Shown here in pieces: positions 17,913-25,753 of a DNA stretch of 64,000 nucleotides. The stretch is from positions 62,001 to 126,000 of the forward strand of contig NZ_CALGPC010000009.1 in NCBI RefSeq assembly GCF_937960835.1, in the 5' to 3' direction. A program made the position numbers and the translations under genes. Each line of letters opens with the position of its first letter. Position 1 is the stretch's first letter. A model generated the notes under the pieces. That model did no database searches and was not told where the DNA came from. It saw only the letters and a program-made list of their open reading frames with translations. Source of the stretch: an uncultured Ferrovibrio sp. (lineage in GTDB: Bacteria > Pseudomonadota > Alphaproteobacteria > Ferrovibrionales > Ferrovibrionaceae).

Positions 17913-19054
17913 GCAAAAGCATCCAAGCCGAGCAGCTTACGACCGATGATGAGATAGTTGATCTGCGTGGTGCCATCCGGAATGGTCAGCATGCGTGCCG
18001 AGCGGAAGTAGCGTTCCACGGGGAATTCTCTCGACAGACCAAATGCGCCATGCACCTGGATCGCCTTAGAGGTGATGCGCTGCACAGCCTCGGTGGTAAA
18101 AGCCTTGGCCATCGCCGCTTCAGTATTTGAGCCCACCTGTCGATCCAGAAGCGCAAGTGCGCGGAATACCATCAGGCGAGAAGCTTCGAGCTCAATCGCC
18201 ATTTCCGCGATCAGCTGCTGTACCAGCTGATGTGCGCCGATGGGCTTGTCGAACTGCACGCGCTGTTTGGCATATTCGATGGCGGCATCGAGGCTGGCGC
18301 GCCCAAGACCAAGCGCCAGCAGCGAGATGAAGCAGCGGGATCGTTCGAAACCGCGCATGGTCTCGCGCAAACCACCGCCGAGCTTGCCAAGAATATTGCT
18401 AGCCGGGACGACTACATCATTGAAAATGATCTGACCGAGCGACCAGCCGTTCAGCCCCAGTTTTTCGACTTCTCTTGTTTCAAACCCATGCTCCTCTCGA
18501 TCGACGAGGAACATCGTGAATTCCTGCTCGCCCGTTGCAGCAACCAACACAACGTAGTCCGCAACCGAGCTGTTCGATATCCACAGCTTTTCACCTGTAA
18601 TGCGATAGCAGTCGCCCTGGCGCACCGCCTTGGTCCGCATGCCACGCACATGCGATCCAACATTTGGCTCACTGATTGCCGAGCAGCCGATGAGATCGCC
18701 GGCAAGCGTCGGCCCAAGATACCGTTCCTTGATTTCCGGCGAGCCGGCATGAAACACTTTGATAGCCGCGCCCTCGTTGACGAAGGCCGCGCCAGCAAGG
18801 TCAGCTGAAACCCGGGCAAGCTCTTCGTAGAGGAGCCCGCTGGTCACAAAGTCGAGGCCGAGTCCACCCCCCTCTTCGGGCACCCAGCCATTGCCGACCC
18901 CATACTCGCCGGTGGCCTTGAGCAGCCGTTTCAGTACGTCCTTGGGGAAATAGGAATCGCGATGCAAATCGGTGATGGGCCGAATTTCGCGCTCTAAAAA
19001 ACGGCGCCAGTTTTCAACGGCCATCCGTTGTTCGTCGGACAACTCAAAGTTCAT
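17909..19054 (-). CDS. Acyl-CoA dehydrogenase family protein
   Basis: 381 residues, normal length. FAD/substrate segments such as LIGCSAISEPNVGS, ITGEKLWISNSSVADYVVLV and VQRITSKAIQVHGAFG are typical. The C-terminal catalytic-base segment reads IPDGTTQIN, with Asp360 where medium-chain enzymes have Glu in YEGT; this variant may alter the chemistry or the chain specificity. It is the first gene of the catabolic operon, with a candidate promoter and operator 75-105 bp upstream. Confidence 0.93.
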   Translation of the reverse strand: MNFELSDEQRMAVENWRRFLEREIRPITDLHRDSYFPKDVLKRLLKATGEYGVGNGWVPEEGGGLGLDFVTSGLLYEELARVSADLAGAAFVNEGAAIKVFHAGSPEIKERYLGPTLAGDLIGCSAISEPNVGSHVRGMRTKAVRQGDCYRITGEKLWISNSSVADYVVLVAATGEQEFTMFLVDREEHGFETREVEKLGLNGWSLGQIIFNDVVVPASNILGKLGGGLRETMRGFERSRCFISLLALGLGRASLDAAIEYAKQRVQFDKPIGAHQLVQQLIAEMAIELEASRLMVFRALALLDRQVGSNTEAAMAKAFTTEAVQRITSKAIQVHGAFGLSREFPVERYFRSARMLTIPDGTTQINYLIIGRKLLGLDAFA

Positions 19055-19436
19055 TTTAATCCGTTTCCTGCCCTAATCGCCCCGCGGTTAAGCGGCGGCG
19101 CGCAAAGTTCATGTACCACATCATTTATCTATGATCAATGATGAATGATCATAGTCAAGTACCCAATTTTGCGCTTTAAGTTTAAGGCAGCCTGCAAAAG
19201 CTACTTGTAGTTGTACACAGAAATAAGACGATATACAGGAACTGCTCAAATCCAGCGGGCTAAAGGCTAATATCCCCTTAAGACACCACTGCCCTTCGTT
19301 AAGAGAACCGCGTTGATTTCTAGAATGAACAGTTGATCACACCGAGGCGACCCCGCGGAGTTATCAAAGCGGGGAGCCTGTAGCCCACCCGCAGCGACCA
19401 TCCGGTTGGTTGCAAACGGAGCCTACAGCTAATCGA
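19055..19436. other. 382-bp intergenic region: promoter/operator for the catabolic operon, 3' region of dctM
   Basis: The right part drains the DctM gene: a CCCCGC/GCGGGG hairpin at 19351-19374 with a 12-nt loop but no T-run is a weak terminator candidate. A GGAGCCT-rich imperfect repeat occurs at 19373-19427. The left part carries the operator and promoter described separately. The middle (19160-19340) is AT-richer than the surrounding genes, and no gene was seen. Confidence 0.6.
19129..19158 (-). promoter_or_regulatory. Candidate operator overlapping the promoter of the catabolic operon
   Basis: A perfect inverted repeat (CTATGATCA at 19129-19137, TGATCATAG at 19146-19154, 8-nt spacer) overlaps, on the minus strand, a TTGACT -35-like hexamer (19153-19158). 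The repeat fills the spacer down to a weak -10 (ATCATA, 17-nt spacing). It lies 75-105 bp upstream of the acyl-CoA dehydrogenase start. The geometry fits repression by a dimeric regulator, most simply the GntR protein encoded at the end of the operon. Confidence 0.6.
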
Positions 19437-20720
19437 TCAGTAACCCAGAACACCCGGCAGCCAAGTGACCAGCGGCGGGAAGGCGATGAAAGCCACCACC
19501 AGCACCAGCATGGCTGCGACGAACCATACCGCCCAGCGTACCGTCTGCTCGATTGGCACACCGGCCAGCTTCGATGACACCATCAGGTTCACCGCCATCG
19601 GCGGCGTGAACTGGCCAATCGCAACCATGTAGGTGAGCAGCACGCCGAACCAGACGGGATCCCAGGCGAAATTACGCATGATCGGCAGCAGCAGCGGCAA
19701 GAAGATCAGGAAGATCGAAATGCCGTCCAGCACCATCCCAATACCGAGCAGCAGCACCATGATGATCGCCATCGTGGCATGGGAGCCAAGCCCACTAGCC
19801 GCTATGGCCCGCGCCAGCGGGTCGACAATGCCCAGCGTGCTAACCGCATAGGCAAATATACTGGCCAATGCCAGCACCACCATGATGATGCCAGAGGTCT
19901 CTGCCGCTTCGACGAAGATGGCGAGCAGATCGCGCGGCTTGATCTTGCGATGCACCACCATGCCAACAAAAAGACCATAGACGACGGCAACCACAGCGGC
20001 TTCAGTCGGCGTGAACCATCCAGCGCGCATGCCGCCGAGAATCAGTACCGGCGCAGCCAGACCCCAGAGCGCACCGACGAAGGAGGGCCAAAATGGCGGC
20101 CGCGGAAGGTTGGCTTCTGCAAGACCGAAACCGTGCCGACGCGCCAGCCAGACGGCGGGGATCATCAGGGCCAGACCAGCCAGCACACCAGGGATCAGAC
20201 CGGCAGAAAACAGCGCCGGCACCGAGGCACCCGGCACCAGCACGGAATAAACGATGAAGGCAATCGAAGGCGGAATCAAAATATCGGTCGCGGCTGCAGC
20301 GCCGATCACCGTTGCCGAATAGCCTCCCGGATAACCGGCGCGCTTCATCGCCATCAGCATGACGCCGCCAACGGCCGCTGCATTGGCCGGACCGGAGCCG
20401 GAAATGCCACCCAGCAGCATAGCGACGGCTATGGCCACCACCGGCAGCATGCCGGGGCGGCGCCCCAGGATCGCAATGGCAAAATTAACCAGCCTTTCGG
20501 CCACGCCTGAGCGGTCGAAGACAACGCCTACAAGCACGAACATTGGCAGTGCCAGCAGCGGATACTTTGCCAGTCCGGCATAGAAGTTGTTCGGGATCGA
20601 CATGAGGCCGAGGTCGGCCATGCCAATGCCAAGGCTGCCAGCCAGCATGAGCGCCACGCCGATCGGCACACCAGCCAGCATCAGCACGATGAAAAGAAGG
20701 AAGATGATGAGGCCGATCAT
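19437..20720 (-). CDS. dctM: TRAP transporter large permease (DctM)
   Basis: 427 residues with about 12 membrane helices. GGISGSGPANAAAVGGVMLMAMKRAGY and ATDILIPPSIAFIVY are DctM signatures. The ATG at 20720 overlaps the DctQ stop (ATGA) and begins directly with a membrane helix (MIGLIIFLLFIVLMLAGVPI); an in-frame start 87 nt upstream would lie wholly within dctQ. Together with DctQ and DctP it imports an organic acid, probably related to the substrate of the E1 enzyme encoded upstream. Confidence 0.95.
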   Translation of the reverse strand: MIGLIIFLLFIVLMLAGVPIGVALMLAGSLGIGMADLGLMSIPNNFYAGLAKYPLLALPMFVLVGVVFDRSGVAERLVNFAIAILGRRPGMLPVVAIAVAMLLGGISGSGPANAAAVGGVMLMAMKRAGYPGGYSATVIGAAAATDILIPPSIAFIVYSVLVPGASVPALFSAGLIPGVLAGLALMIPAVWLARRHGFGLAEANLPRPPFWPSFVGALWGLAAPVLILGGMRAGWFTPTEAAVVAVVYGLFVGMVVHRKIKPRDLLAIFVEAAETSGIIMVVLALASIFAYAVSTLGIVDPLARAIAASGLGSHATMAIIMVLLLGIGMVLDGISIFLIFLPLLLPIMRNFAWDPVWFGVLLTYMVAIGQFTPPMAVNLMVSSKLAGVPIEQTVRWAVWFVAAMLVLVVAFIAFPPLVTWLPGVLGY

Positions 20721-21217
20721 TTGCGGCGCCACACCCGCAGGAAAACCTGCAAACCCCGGATCGCGATGACAATGGAAAGCACAGGCAGCCAGACGCTGTA
20801 CCACCATTGCGGCACACCGATACCGGGGGAGGTTACCTCATATTGGTAATCGTCATAGGCGAAGCGGCTGGCAAACACAGCCAGCAGCGTAAAAGCGAGC
20901 ACAGTCATCGCCGCGGAGAACAACGCCAGCAGACGGCGGCGCTGCGGAGAACCGCTGTCGAAAAAGACTTCGATGCGGATATGGCGGTCGCGATAGACCG
21001 CCGCAGACGCAGCGACCAATGTCACCACCACCATGAGCGAAATCGAAATTTCCTCTGTCCAGGCAAAAGACTGGCTGGTGAAGTAGCGCACCAGGACATT
21101 GGCGAAGGTGATCAGGGCAAGCGCCACCATGCAGGCTGCGCCAACCCAGTCTTCCCATTTCAGCCGCTCGGGCTGGGAGGCCTCTTTGAGAGGTTCAGCT
21201 TCGGAGGGTATGGACAA
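20717..21217 (-). CDS. dctQ: TRAP transporter small permease (DctQ)
   Basis: About 166 residues with four hydrophobic segments. LITFANVLVRYFTSQSFAWTEEIS is a DctQ hallmark. I chose a TTG start at 21217 because GGAG lies 6 nt before it and it begins after the intergenic hairpin. The longer GTG start (21274, 185 residues) lies against the hairpin stem. The start is uncertain; the body of the protein is not. Confidence 0.85.
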   Translation of the reverse strand: MSIPSEAEPLKEASQPERLKWEDWVGAACMVALALITFANVLVRYFTSQSFAWTEEISISLMVVVTLVAASAAVYRDRHIRIEVFFDSGSPQRRRLLALFSAAMTVLAFTLLAVFASRFAYDDYQYEVTSPGIGVPQWWYSVWLPVLSIVIAIRGLQVFLRVWRRK

Positions 21218-21238
21218 GAGTCGCTCCGGCGGAAAAGG

Positions 21239-21271
21239 CAAAGGCCGGAACGGCGAGCGTGCCGGCCTTTG
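21239..21271 (-). promoter_or_regulatory. Stem-loop between dctP and dctQ
   Basis: A perfect 10-bp inverted repeat (CAAAGGCCGG / CCGGCCTTTG, 13-nt loop) is followed on the minus strand by CCTTTTCC. Hairpins between the binding-protein gene and the permease genes are common in importer operons, where they stabilise or partly terminate the transcript so that binding protein is made in excess. The T-run is short, so partial termination or 3'-end protection is more likely than full termination. Confidence 0.65.
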
Positions 21272-21292
21272 CACAACTCAGACCTAAGAATT

Positions 21293-22342
21293 TTACGCCT
21301 TCTTGCGTGCCGCGACCGCGGCTTCGGCTTTCTTCACCAGATCGATACCGATCTGCTGCGCCCACTTGTCATAAGCCGGCTTCACCGCCTGCTTGAAGGC
21401 ATTCTTCTCGGCTTCGGTCAGTTCGGTGACGGTGACCCCCAGCGCCGCGACCTCCTTGACCAGCGACTGATCGTCAGGGGTAAGACCCTTGCGGGCAATG
21501 GCGATCTCCTGCTTCCCAGCATCGATCGCGGCCTGGCGCACGATATCGCGATCCTTCGGCGTCCAGGAATTCCAAACGTCCTTGTTGGCAACGAAGATCA
21601 GCGGATCAGCCACATAGCCCCAGCGCGTCACATACTTCTGCGCAAGCGTGTGCAGCTTCGCCGCAGTGAAGATGTGCAGCGGGTTTTCTTGACCTTCGAC
21701 AGCGCCGGACGCCAGCGCCGGCTGCGCATCGGCCCAGCTCATCTGGGTCGGGTTGGCGCCCAGAGCCGTAAAGGTATCGTTGAAGATCGGCGAACCGACG
21801 ACGCGGAACTTCAGGCCCTTCATATCGGCCGGCGTGCGGATCTCGCGTTTGGAATTGGTCACCTCACGGAAGCCGTTTTCACCCCAGGCCAGCGGAACGA
21901 CACCATTCTTCTCGACAAGCTGCATGATCTCCTTGCCGACCTCACCCTGCACCAAGGCATCGAGACCGGCATGGTCCTGCGCCAAGAAGGGCAGCGAGAA
22001 GAGGTTGAGCTGCTTGATCTGCGGAGACCAGTTGATCGTCGAACCGACGGCAAGATCGATGACGCCCTGGCGAATCGCGGTGAACTCGCGAGTCTGATCG
22101 CCGTTCACCAGCGAGACGCCTGGATACATCTTGATGTTGATGCGGCCTTCGGTGCGCTCACGCACCAGCTTGGCCCAGATATCGCCACCTTGGCCCCAGG
22201 GGAACGGCAAGCCAACCACCGTGGAGAGCTTGTACTCATCCTTATATTTGCCCTGCGCCATCGACGGGCGGGTAAAGAAATAAGGGGCGGCAGTGAAGGC
22301 CGCGCCGGCAACACCGGCCTTGAGCAGCGTACGACGATCCAT
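21293..22342 (-). CDS. dctP: TRAP transporter DctP-type solute-binding protein
   Basis: 349 residues. The N-terminus MDRRTLLKAGVAGAAF carries a twin-arginine motif before a hydrophobic segment ending about PSMAQ, so Tat export of a folded protein is likely. The mature part (LVRERTEGRINIKMYPG, ADMKGLKFRVVGSPIF, GAVEGQENPLHIF) is typical DctP, including the Arg that normally salt-bridges the substrate carboxylate. GGAGG precedes the ATG. It lies 110 bp after the E1 beta gene on the same strand. Confidence 0.95.
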   Translation of the reverse strand: MDRRTLLKAGVAGAAFTAAPYFFTRPSMAQGKYKDEYKLSTVVGLPFPWGQGGDIWAKLVRERTEGRINIKMYPGVSLVNGDQTREFTAIRQGVIDLAVGSTINWSPQIKQLNLFSLPFLAQDHAGLDALVQGEVGKEIMQLVEKNGVVPLAWGENGFREVTNSKREIRTPADMKGLKFRVVGSPIFNDTFTALGANPTQMSWADAQPALASGAVEGQENPLHIFTAAKLHTLAQKYVTRWGYVADPLIFVANKDVWNSWTPKDRDIVRQAAIDAGKQEIAIARKGLTPDDQSLVKEVAALGVTVTELTEAEKNAFKQAVKPAYDKWAQQIGIDLVKKAEAAVAARKKA

Positions 22343-22452
22343 GTTGTTTCCTCCGTTTCGATTTCCGCATTGGACTGCGGTATTTCATGTACCTTATGTG
22401 ACGCAATACAATATCGGCCGCGCAAAGCCAATATGCCTCATGCTAGCGGTTC

Positions 22453-23412
22453 TCAGCGCCCGAGCAATGCCTTCGCCTTGGCCACGATGCGGTCCGGCGT
22501 GACGCGGACTTCCGCCTCAAGCAGCGGCGCATAGCCAACCGGCACCCGCGGGCCGCCGAGACGAGCCACCTTTGCCATCCCCTCTTCTGCCAGCGTCGCG
22601 GCGATTTCCGCACCGAAACCGGCAACTTGCACAGCTTCGTGCACAATCAGGACGCAGCCGGTTTTCCGTGCAGAGGTAAAGACGGTTTCCCGGTCCCACG
22701 GCCAGAGCGTGCGCAAGTCGATGACTTCGGCCTCGATCCCGTGATTGGCCAGTTGCGCTGCTGCTTCCGCCGACCAGATGGCAGCTTTGCTCCAGCTGAC
22801 GATAGTGAGGTCCCGACCTTCGCGCAGAATACGGGCTCGCCCGATATCGACGCGCTGCGTGGCATCGACCTCGCCTTCCGTTGCCCAGAGTTCCTTATGT
22901 TCGAAATAGGCGACCGGATCGCCGCACTGCAGCGCAGCCTGCAACAGGCTGTAATTGTCCTGCGGCGTGGATGGCGCCAGCACCACCAGGCCCGGCACAT
23001 GGGCAAACCAGCTTTCCAGAGATTGAGAGTGCTGCGCGGCGGACGCGCTCCAGATGCCGATCGGCATACGGATTACGGCCGGCACCCTCCCCTGGCCGCC
23101 GAACATAAACCGATTCTTGGCGGCCTGGTTGACGATTTCGTCCATGGCGCAGAGGGCAAAATCAATCACCCGCATCTCGACGACCGGCTTCAGTCCGGTC
23201 AGCGCCATACCGACTGCGGCGCCGACAATCGTGGCTTCCGAAATCGGCGTGTCGATTATCCGCTCGGGCCCGAAATCCTCCAGCAACCCGCGATACTGGC
23301 CAAAAATACCGCCGCGGCCGAGATCCTCACCCAAAGCCACAACACTGGCATCCGCCTGCATGGCCGCTTTCAACGAAGCCGCAGCGGCAGCGGCATAATT
23401 CATCACTGCCAT
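22453..23412 (-). CDS. 2-oxoacid/acetoin dehydrogenase E1 component, beta subunit
   Basis: 319 residues, matching E1-beta (AcoB/PdhB-like). ALGEDLGRGGIFGQYRGLLEDFGPERIIDTPISEATIVGAAVGMAL is the characteristic N-terminal ThDP-domain pattern, and the C-terminal transketolase-like domain is complete. It overlaps the alpha subunit gene by 10 nt, so the two are co-translated. The missing E2 and E3 components are not in the window. Confidence 0.93.
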   Translation of the reverse strand: MAVMNYAAAAAASLKAAMQADASVVALGEDLGRGGIFGQYRGLLEDFGPERIIDTPISEATIVGAAVGMALTGLKPVVEMRVIDFALCAMDEIVNQAAKNRFMFGGQGRVPAVIRMPIGIWSASAAQHSQSLESWFAHVPGLVVLAPSTPQDNYSLLQAALQCGDPVAYFEHKELWATEGEVDATQRVDIGRARILREGRDLTIVSWSKAAIWSAEAAAQLANHGIEAEVIDLRTLWPWDRETVFTSARKTGCVLIVHEAVQVAGFGAEIAATLAEEGMAKVARLGGPRVPVGYAPLLEAEVRVTPDRIVAKAKALLGR

Positions 23413-24425
23413 TGTCCGGCTCCGGTATCCTGAATTTCCGACCAGGCTGCATCCTTAGCCGGCCAGGGTGCCGCGAGTGCCGAACGCACAGCGGCAGCAA
23501 CCTCATCGCGAGCTTGCTGCATCACCGCATCGATCTGCGTCTGCTCTATCCCCTGGGCGCGCAGTTGCTCGGCAGCGATCAGCAGCGGATCGCTCTTCAG
23601 CGCAGCTTCGAGTTCTGCCGGATCGCGATAGATGGCAGGATCGACCGAGACATGGCCTTTGAAACGATAGGTTCGGGCATGCAGAAGTCGCGGCCCCTTC
23701 CCGGCACGGATATCGGCGATCAGCTGCCGTGCCGTCTCGCTTACGGCGACGACATCATTGCCGTCCACTTCTTCCGCTTCAATGCCATGGGCGCGCGCCC
23801 GCGCCGCAGCACCGCCGCCGGCCGACATCGTGCCGGTCTTCGTCGTTGCCGACCATTGATTGTCTTCACAGACGAACAGAATCGGCAGCTGGAAAGCCGC
23901 AGCCCAGTTCAGACTCTCGGCGAAGGGGCCACGATTGATTGCACCATCACCGAAGAAAGTCACGGCGATGGCATCGGCCTTCCTGATCTTGATGGATTGT
24001 GCCGCGCCGACTGCAATCGGAACTCCAGCGGCAACAACGCCATTGGCGCCCAGCATGCCGACGGAGAAATCAGCGATATGCATCGAGCCGCCGCGCCCGC
24101 CGCAAAAGCCGCTCGCCTTGCCGAACAGCTCGTGCATCATGCGTTCAAGATCCGCCCCCTTGGCCAGCGTATGCCCATGGCCGCGATGGGTGGAGGTGAG
24201 ATAATCGGCGGGCTTGAGGTGGGCGCAGACACCAGCCGCTACGGCTTCCTGACCGGTGGAAAGGTGCAGCGGCCCACGTACATTGGCCTGACTGCCAGCC
24301 GTCTGGCCAAAAGCAGCGACGCCGCCGCGGCTTGCCTCTTCTGCCGCATCCTCGAAAGCACGGATGCGACACATGGCGCGATACAGCTCCAGCAATCCGG
24401 GGCTGGTAATATTCGATTGTTTCAC
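23403..24425 (-). CDS. 2-oxoacid/acetoin dehydrogenase E1 component, alpha subunit
   Basis: 340 residues. The ThDP-binding motif GDGAINRGPFAESLNWAAAF...EDNQ and the STHRGHGHTLAKG segment are those of AcoA/PdhA-type E1 alpha subunits. The GTG start lacks a clear ribosome binding site; the sequence from RAMCRIRAFEDAAEEASRGG onward is firmly in the family. Substrates could be acetoin, pyruvate or a branched 2-oxoacid. The downstream TRAP importer probably supplies it. Confidence 0.92.
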   Translation of the reverse strand: MKQSNITSPGLLELYRAMCRIRAFEDAAEEASRGGVAAFGQTAGSQANVRGPLHLSTGQEAVAAGVCAHLKPADYLTSTHRGHGHTLAKGADLERMMHELFGKASGFCGGRGGSMHIADFSVGMLGANGVVAAGVPIAVGAAQSIKIRKADAIAVTFFGDGAINRGPFAESLNWAAAFQLPILFVCEDNQWSATTKTGTMSAGGGAAARARAHGIEAEEVDGNDVVAVSETARQLIADIRAGKGPRLLHARTYRFKGHVSVDPAIYRDPAELEAALKSDPLLIAAEQLRAQGIEQTQIDAVMQQARDEVAAAVRSALAAPWPAKDAAWSEIQDTGAGQWQ

Positions 24426-24701
24426 GGAGTGGCTTCTCGGGTGTTATTTCGTTCTTATGCTATCGATCCTAGCAAAGGTCGAAACGGCTCCGGAAGGGCC
24501 AGACGGCATAATCTGCGCGTCAACCTTCCTGTTTTCACTGAATGAACAAGTCAAAATCCGGTCTCGCGAATGCTAGCGAGCCACTGGCGAAGCACCAGTC
24601 CGTACCAGCGCGCATGCCGAACCCAGCCGCACGGAGCCGTGCTTTGGTCCAGCAAACCGAAAAATTAGGCAACACTACCGGTTGGTCGGAAAAGGAGAAA
24701 A
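24426..24701. other. Upstream region of the E1 operon, no gene seen
   Basis: This must hold the promoter of the leftward E1/TRAP operon, but no clear -35/-10 pair was chosen. No open frame with a ribosome binding site or family resemblance was seen. Its right edge meets the tRNA-Arg fragment. Confidence 0.4.
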
Positions 24702-24750
24702 TGGCGCGCTCGAAGAGATTCGAACTCCTGCCCCAGATTCGCAGTTATGG
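24702..24750 (-). pseudogene. Decayed 3' fragment of tRNA-Arg (candidate attachment-site remnant)
   Basis: The first 29 nt (24702-24730) are identical to the 3' end of the intact tRNA-Arg at 37029, covering CCA, acceptor strand and T-arm. After a 2-nt deletion, CCCCAGATTCG continues into the anticodon stem; similarity fades by about 24750, with a weak hint up to the D-loop. It cannot fold into a tRNA: the 5' acceptor strand is absent. It has the same orientation as the intact copy. Confidence 0.85.
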
Positions 24751-24873
24751 GGCCAATCCATAAGTATTTGGAATTATGAAACTTTCCCGATTGCTTTGCG
24801 CCAGGAAAGCCCTGAATTGCCTGCAGAGTCCCAGACAAGCGGCGCGCTCAAAAGCTGAGGCCGTTAGCCTGTC

Positions 24874-25389
24874 CTATTCTCTGCCTTGCCTCCTCTCCGT
24901 ATAGGCCGCTAACGCAATAAGCGATGCTGGAAGATCGACGCCGCCACGGCGAAGATCTTGCGTGGCTTTACGGCAGGCGGAGATATCGCCCCCACGCGCC
25001 ACCGCATAAAGATGATCGGGCCGGCGCCATTTCTCTTCACCGCCAAGCGGTGTGGTCGCGTCCGACGAGGCATGCGGACTGGTGGCGGGCTCCGGGGCCG
25101 CCGAACTTGAAGCGGGTGCATTTGCCGGCGCATCCGCTTGCTGTCTGTCATTTGAGGACGACTCCGAACTCACGGAACCGCCGCCCTGGGTGCCTGTACC
25201 TTGGCCGTCTCGCCGTACGTCGCCTGGGCTCGTGCCAGAATTTCCTTCACTTGGTTTCTCCTGACCAGCCTGCTTCGTGGCCGAATCGACATAGCTGGCC
25301 AGCTCACGACAGATATTGGCTTCACCGGCTTGCGCGCCGCCCGCGGTCATGAGCAGCAGCAAAAACAGCAACAAAAAACTGCTACGCAT
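24874..25389 (-). CDS. Hypothetical secreted protein at the end of the formate dehydrogenase operon
   Basis: 171 residues. The signal peptide RSSFLLLFLLLLMTAGGAQA is clear. A Ser/Pro/Ala/Gly-rich linker of ~80 residues follows, and the C-terminus (LYAVARGGDISACRKATQDLRRGG) contains one Cys in addition to the Cys near the mature N-terminus. The ATG at 25389 has GGAGG at 6-nt spacing and overlaps the DUF3306 gene by 8 nt. Function unknown; the position suggests a periplasmic accessory of the dehydrogenase. Confidence 0.8.
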   Translation of the reverse strand: MRSSFLLLFLLLLMTAGGAQAGEANICRELASYVDSATKQAGQEKPSEGNSGTSPGDVRRDGQGTGTQGGGSVSSESSSNDRQQADAPANAPASSSAAPEPATSPHASSDATTPLGGEEKWRRPDHLYAVARGGDISACRKATQDLRRGGVDLPASLIALAAYTERRQGRE

Positions 25390-25753
25390 CGCCAGCCTCC
25401 TTTTCGGTCGCATCACTCACCCTTACCTGGTGGGCATCAACAGTCGGCGGCGGGGTGATCGGCCCGCCGGCGGGCAGGCCTTCGGCACGCGTCCAGTCGA
25501 AGTCGTAGTCGCGGGCCGGACCGGCGAAATCGCGAACGGCCGGATCGACAAGCCAGGCCCTACGCAGGGCGGCCTTGCGCAGTTCTGCTGAAACGCCGGG
25601 ATGCAGAAACCCCCGAATATCCGTCAGCGCGGTAATTTCCTCAATGGCTGGCAGCGCCGGCGGCGGTGTGTCGGGGTGCACGGTGGCAGCGGCGGGCGTT
25701 CCCTGTGCGGCACGCTTGCGTCTGGCCCATCGGGCAAATTGCGACCCAGTCAT
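25382..25753 (-). CDS. DUF3306 domain protein (formate dehydrogenase-associated)
   Basis: 123 residues. The core DIRGFLHPGVSAELRKAALRRAWLVDPAVRDFAG...DFDW is the DUF3306 pattern. The N-terminus is basic (FARWARRKRAA). Members occur almost always beside DUF3305 and a respiratory formate dehydrogenase; their biochemical role is not established. It overlaps DUF3305 by 4 nt. Confidence 0.9.
   Translation of the reverse strand: MTGSQFARWARRKRAAQGTPAAATVHPDTPPPALPAIEEITALTDIRGFLHPGVSAELRKAALRRAWLVDPAVRDFAGPARDYDFDWTRAEGLPAGGPITPPPTVDAHQVRVSDATEKEAGDA

Noticed and set aside
16938..17957. 339-residue plus-strand open frame opposite the ThDP enzyme
   Set aside because: Shadow of a complete, recognisable gene.
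19351..19374. Terminator after dctM
   Set aside because: The GC stem has a 12-nt loop and no T-run; kept only as a weak hint in the intergenic description.
20807..22534. 575-residue plus-strand open frame across the TRAP genes
   Set aside because: It lies entirely antisense to dctQ and dctP, both certain genes, and its composition (Arg/His/Gln-rich) is that of a shadow frame.
24702..24762. A second functional tRNA-Arg gene
   Set aside because: The 5' acceptor strand and D-arm are missing or degenerate, and there is a 2-nt deletion, so only a 3' fragment is supported.
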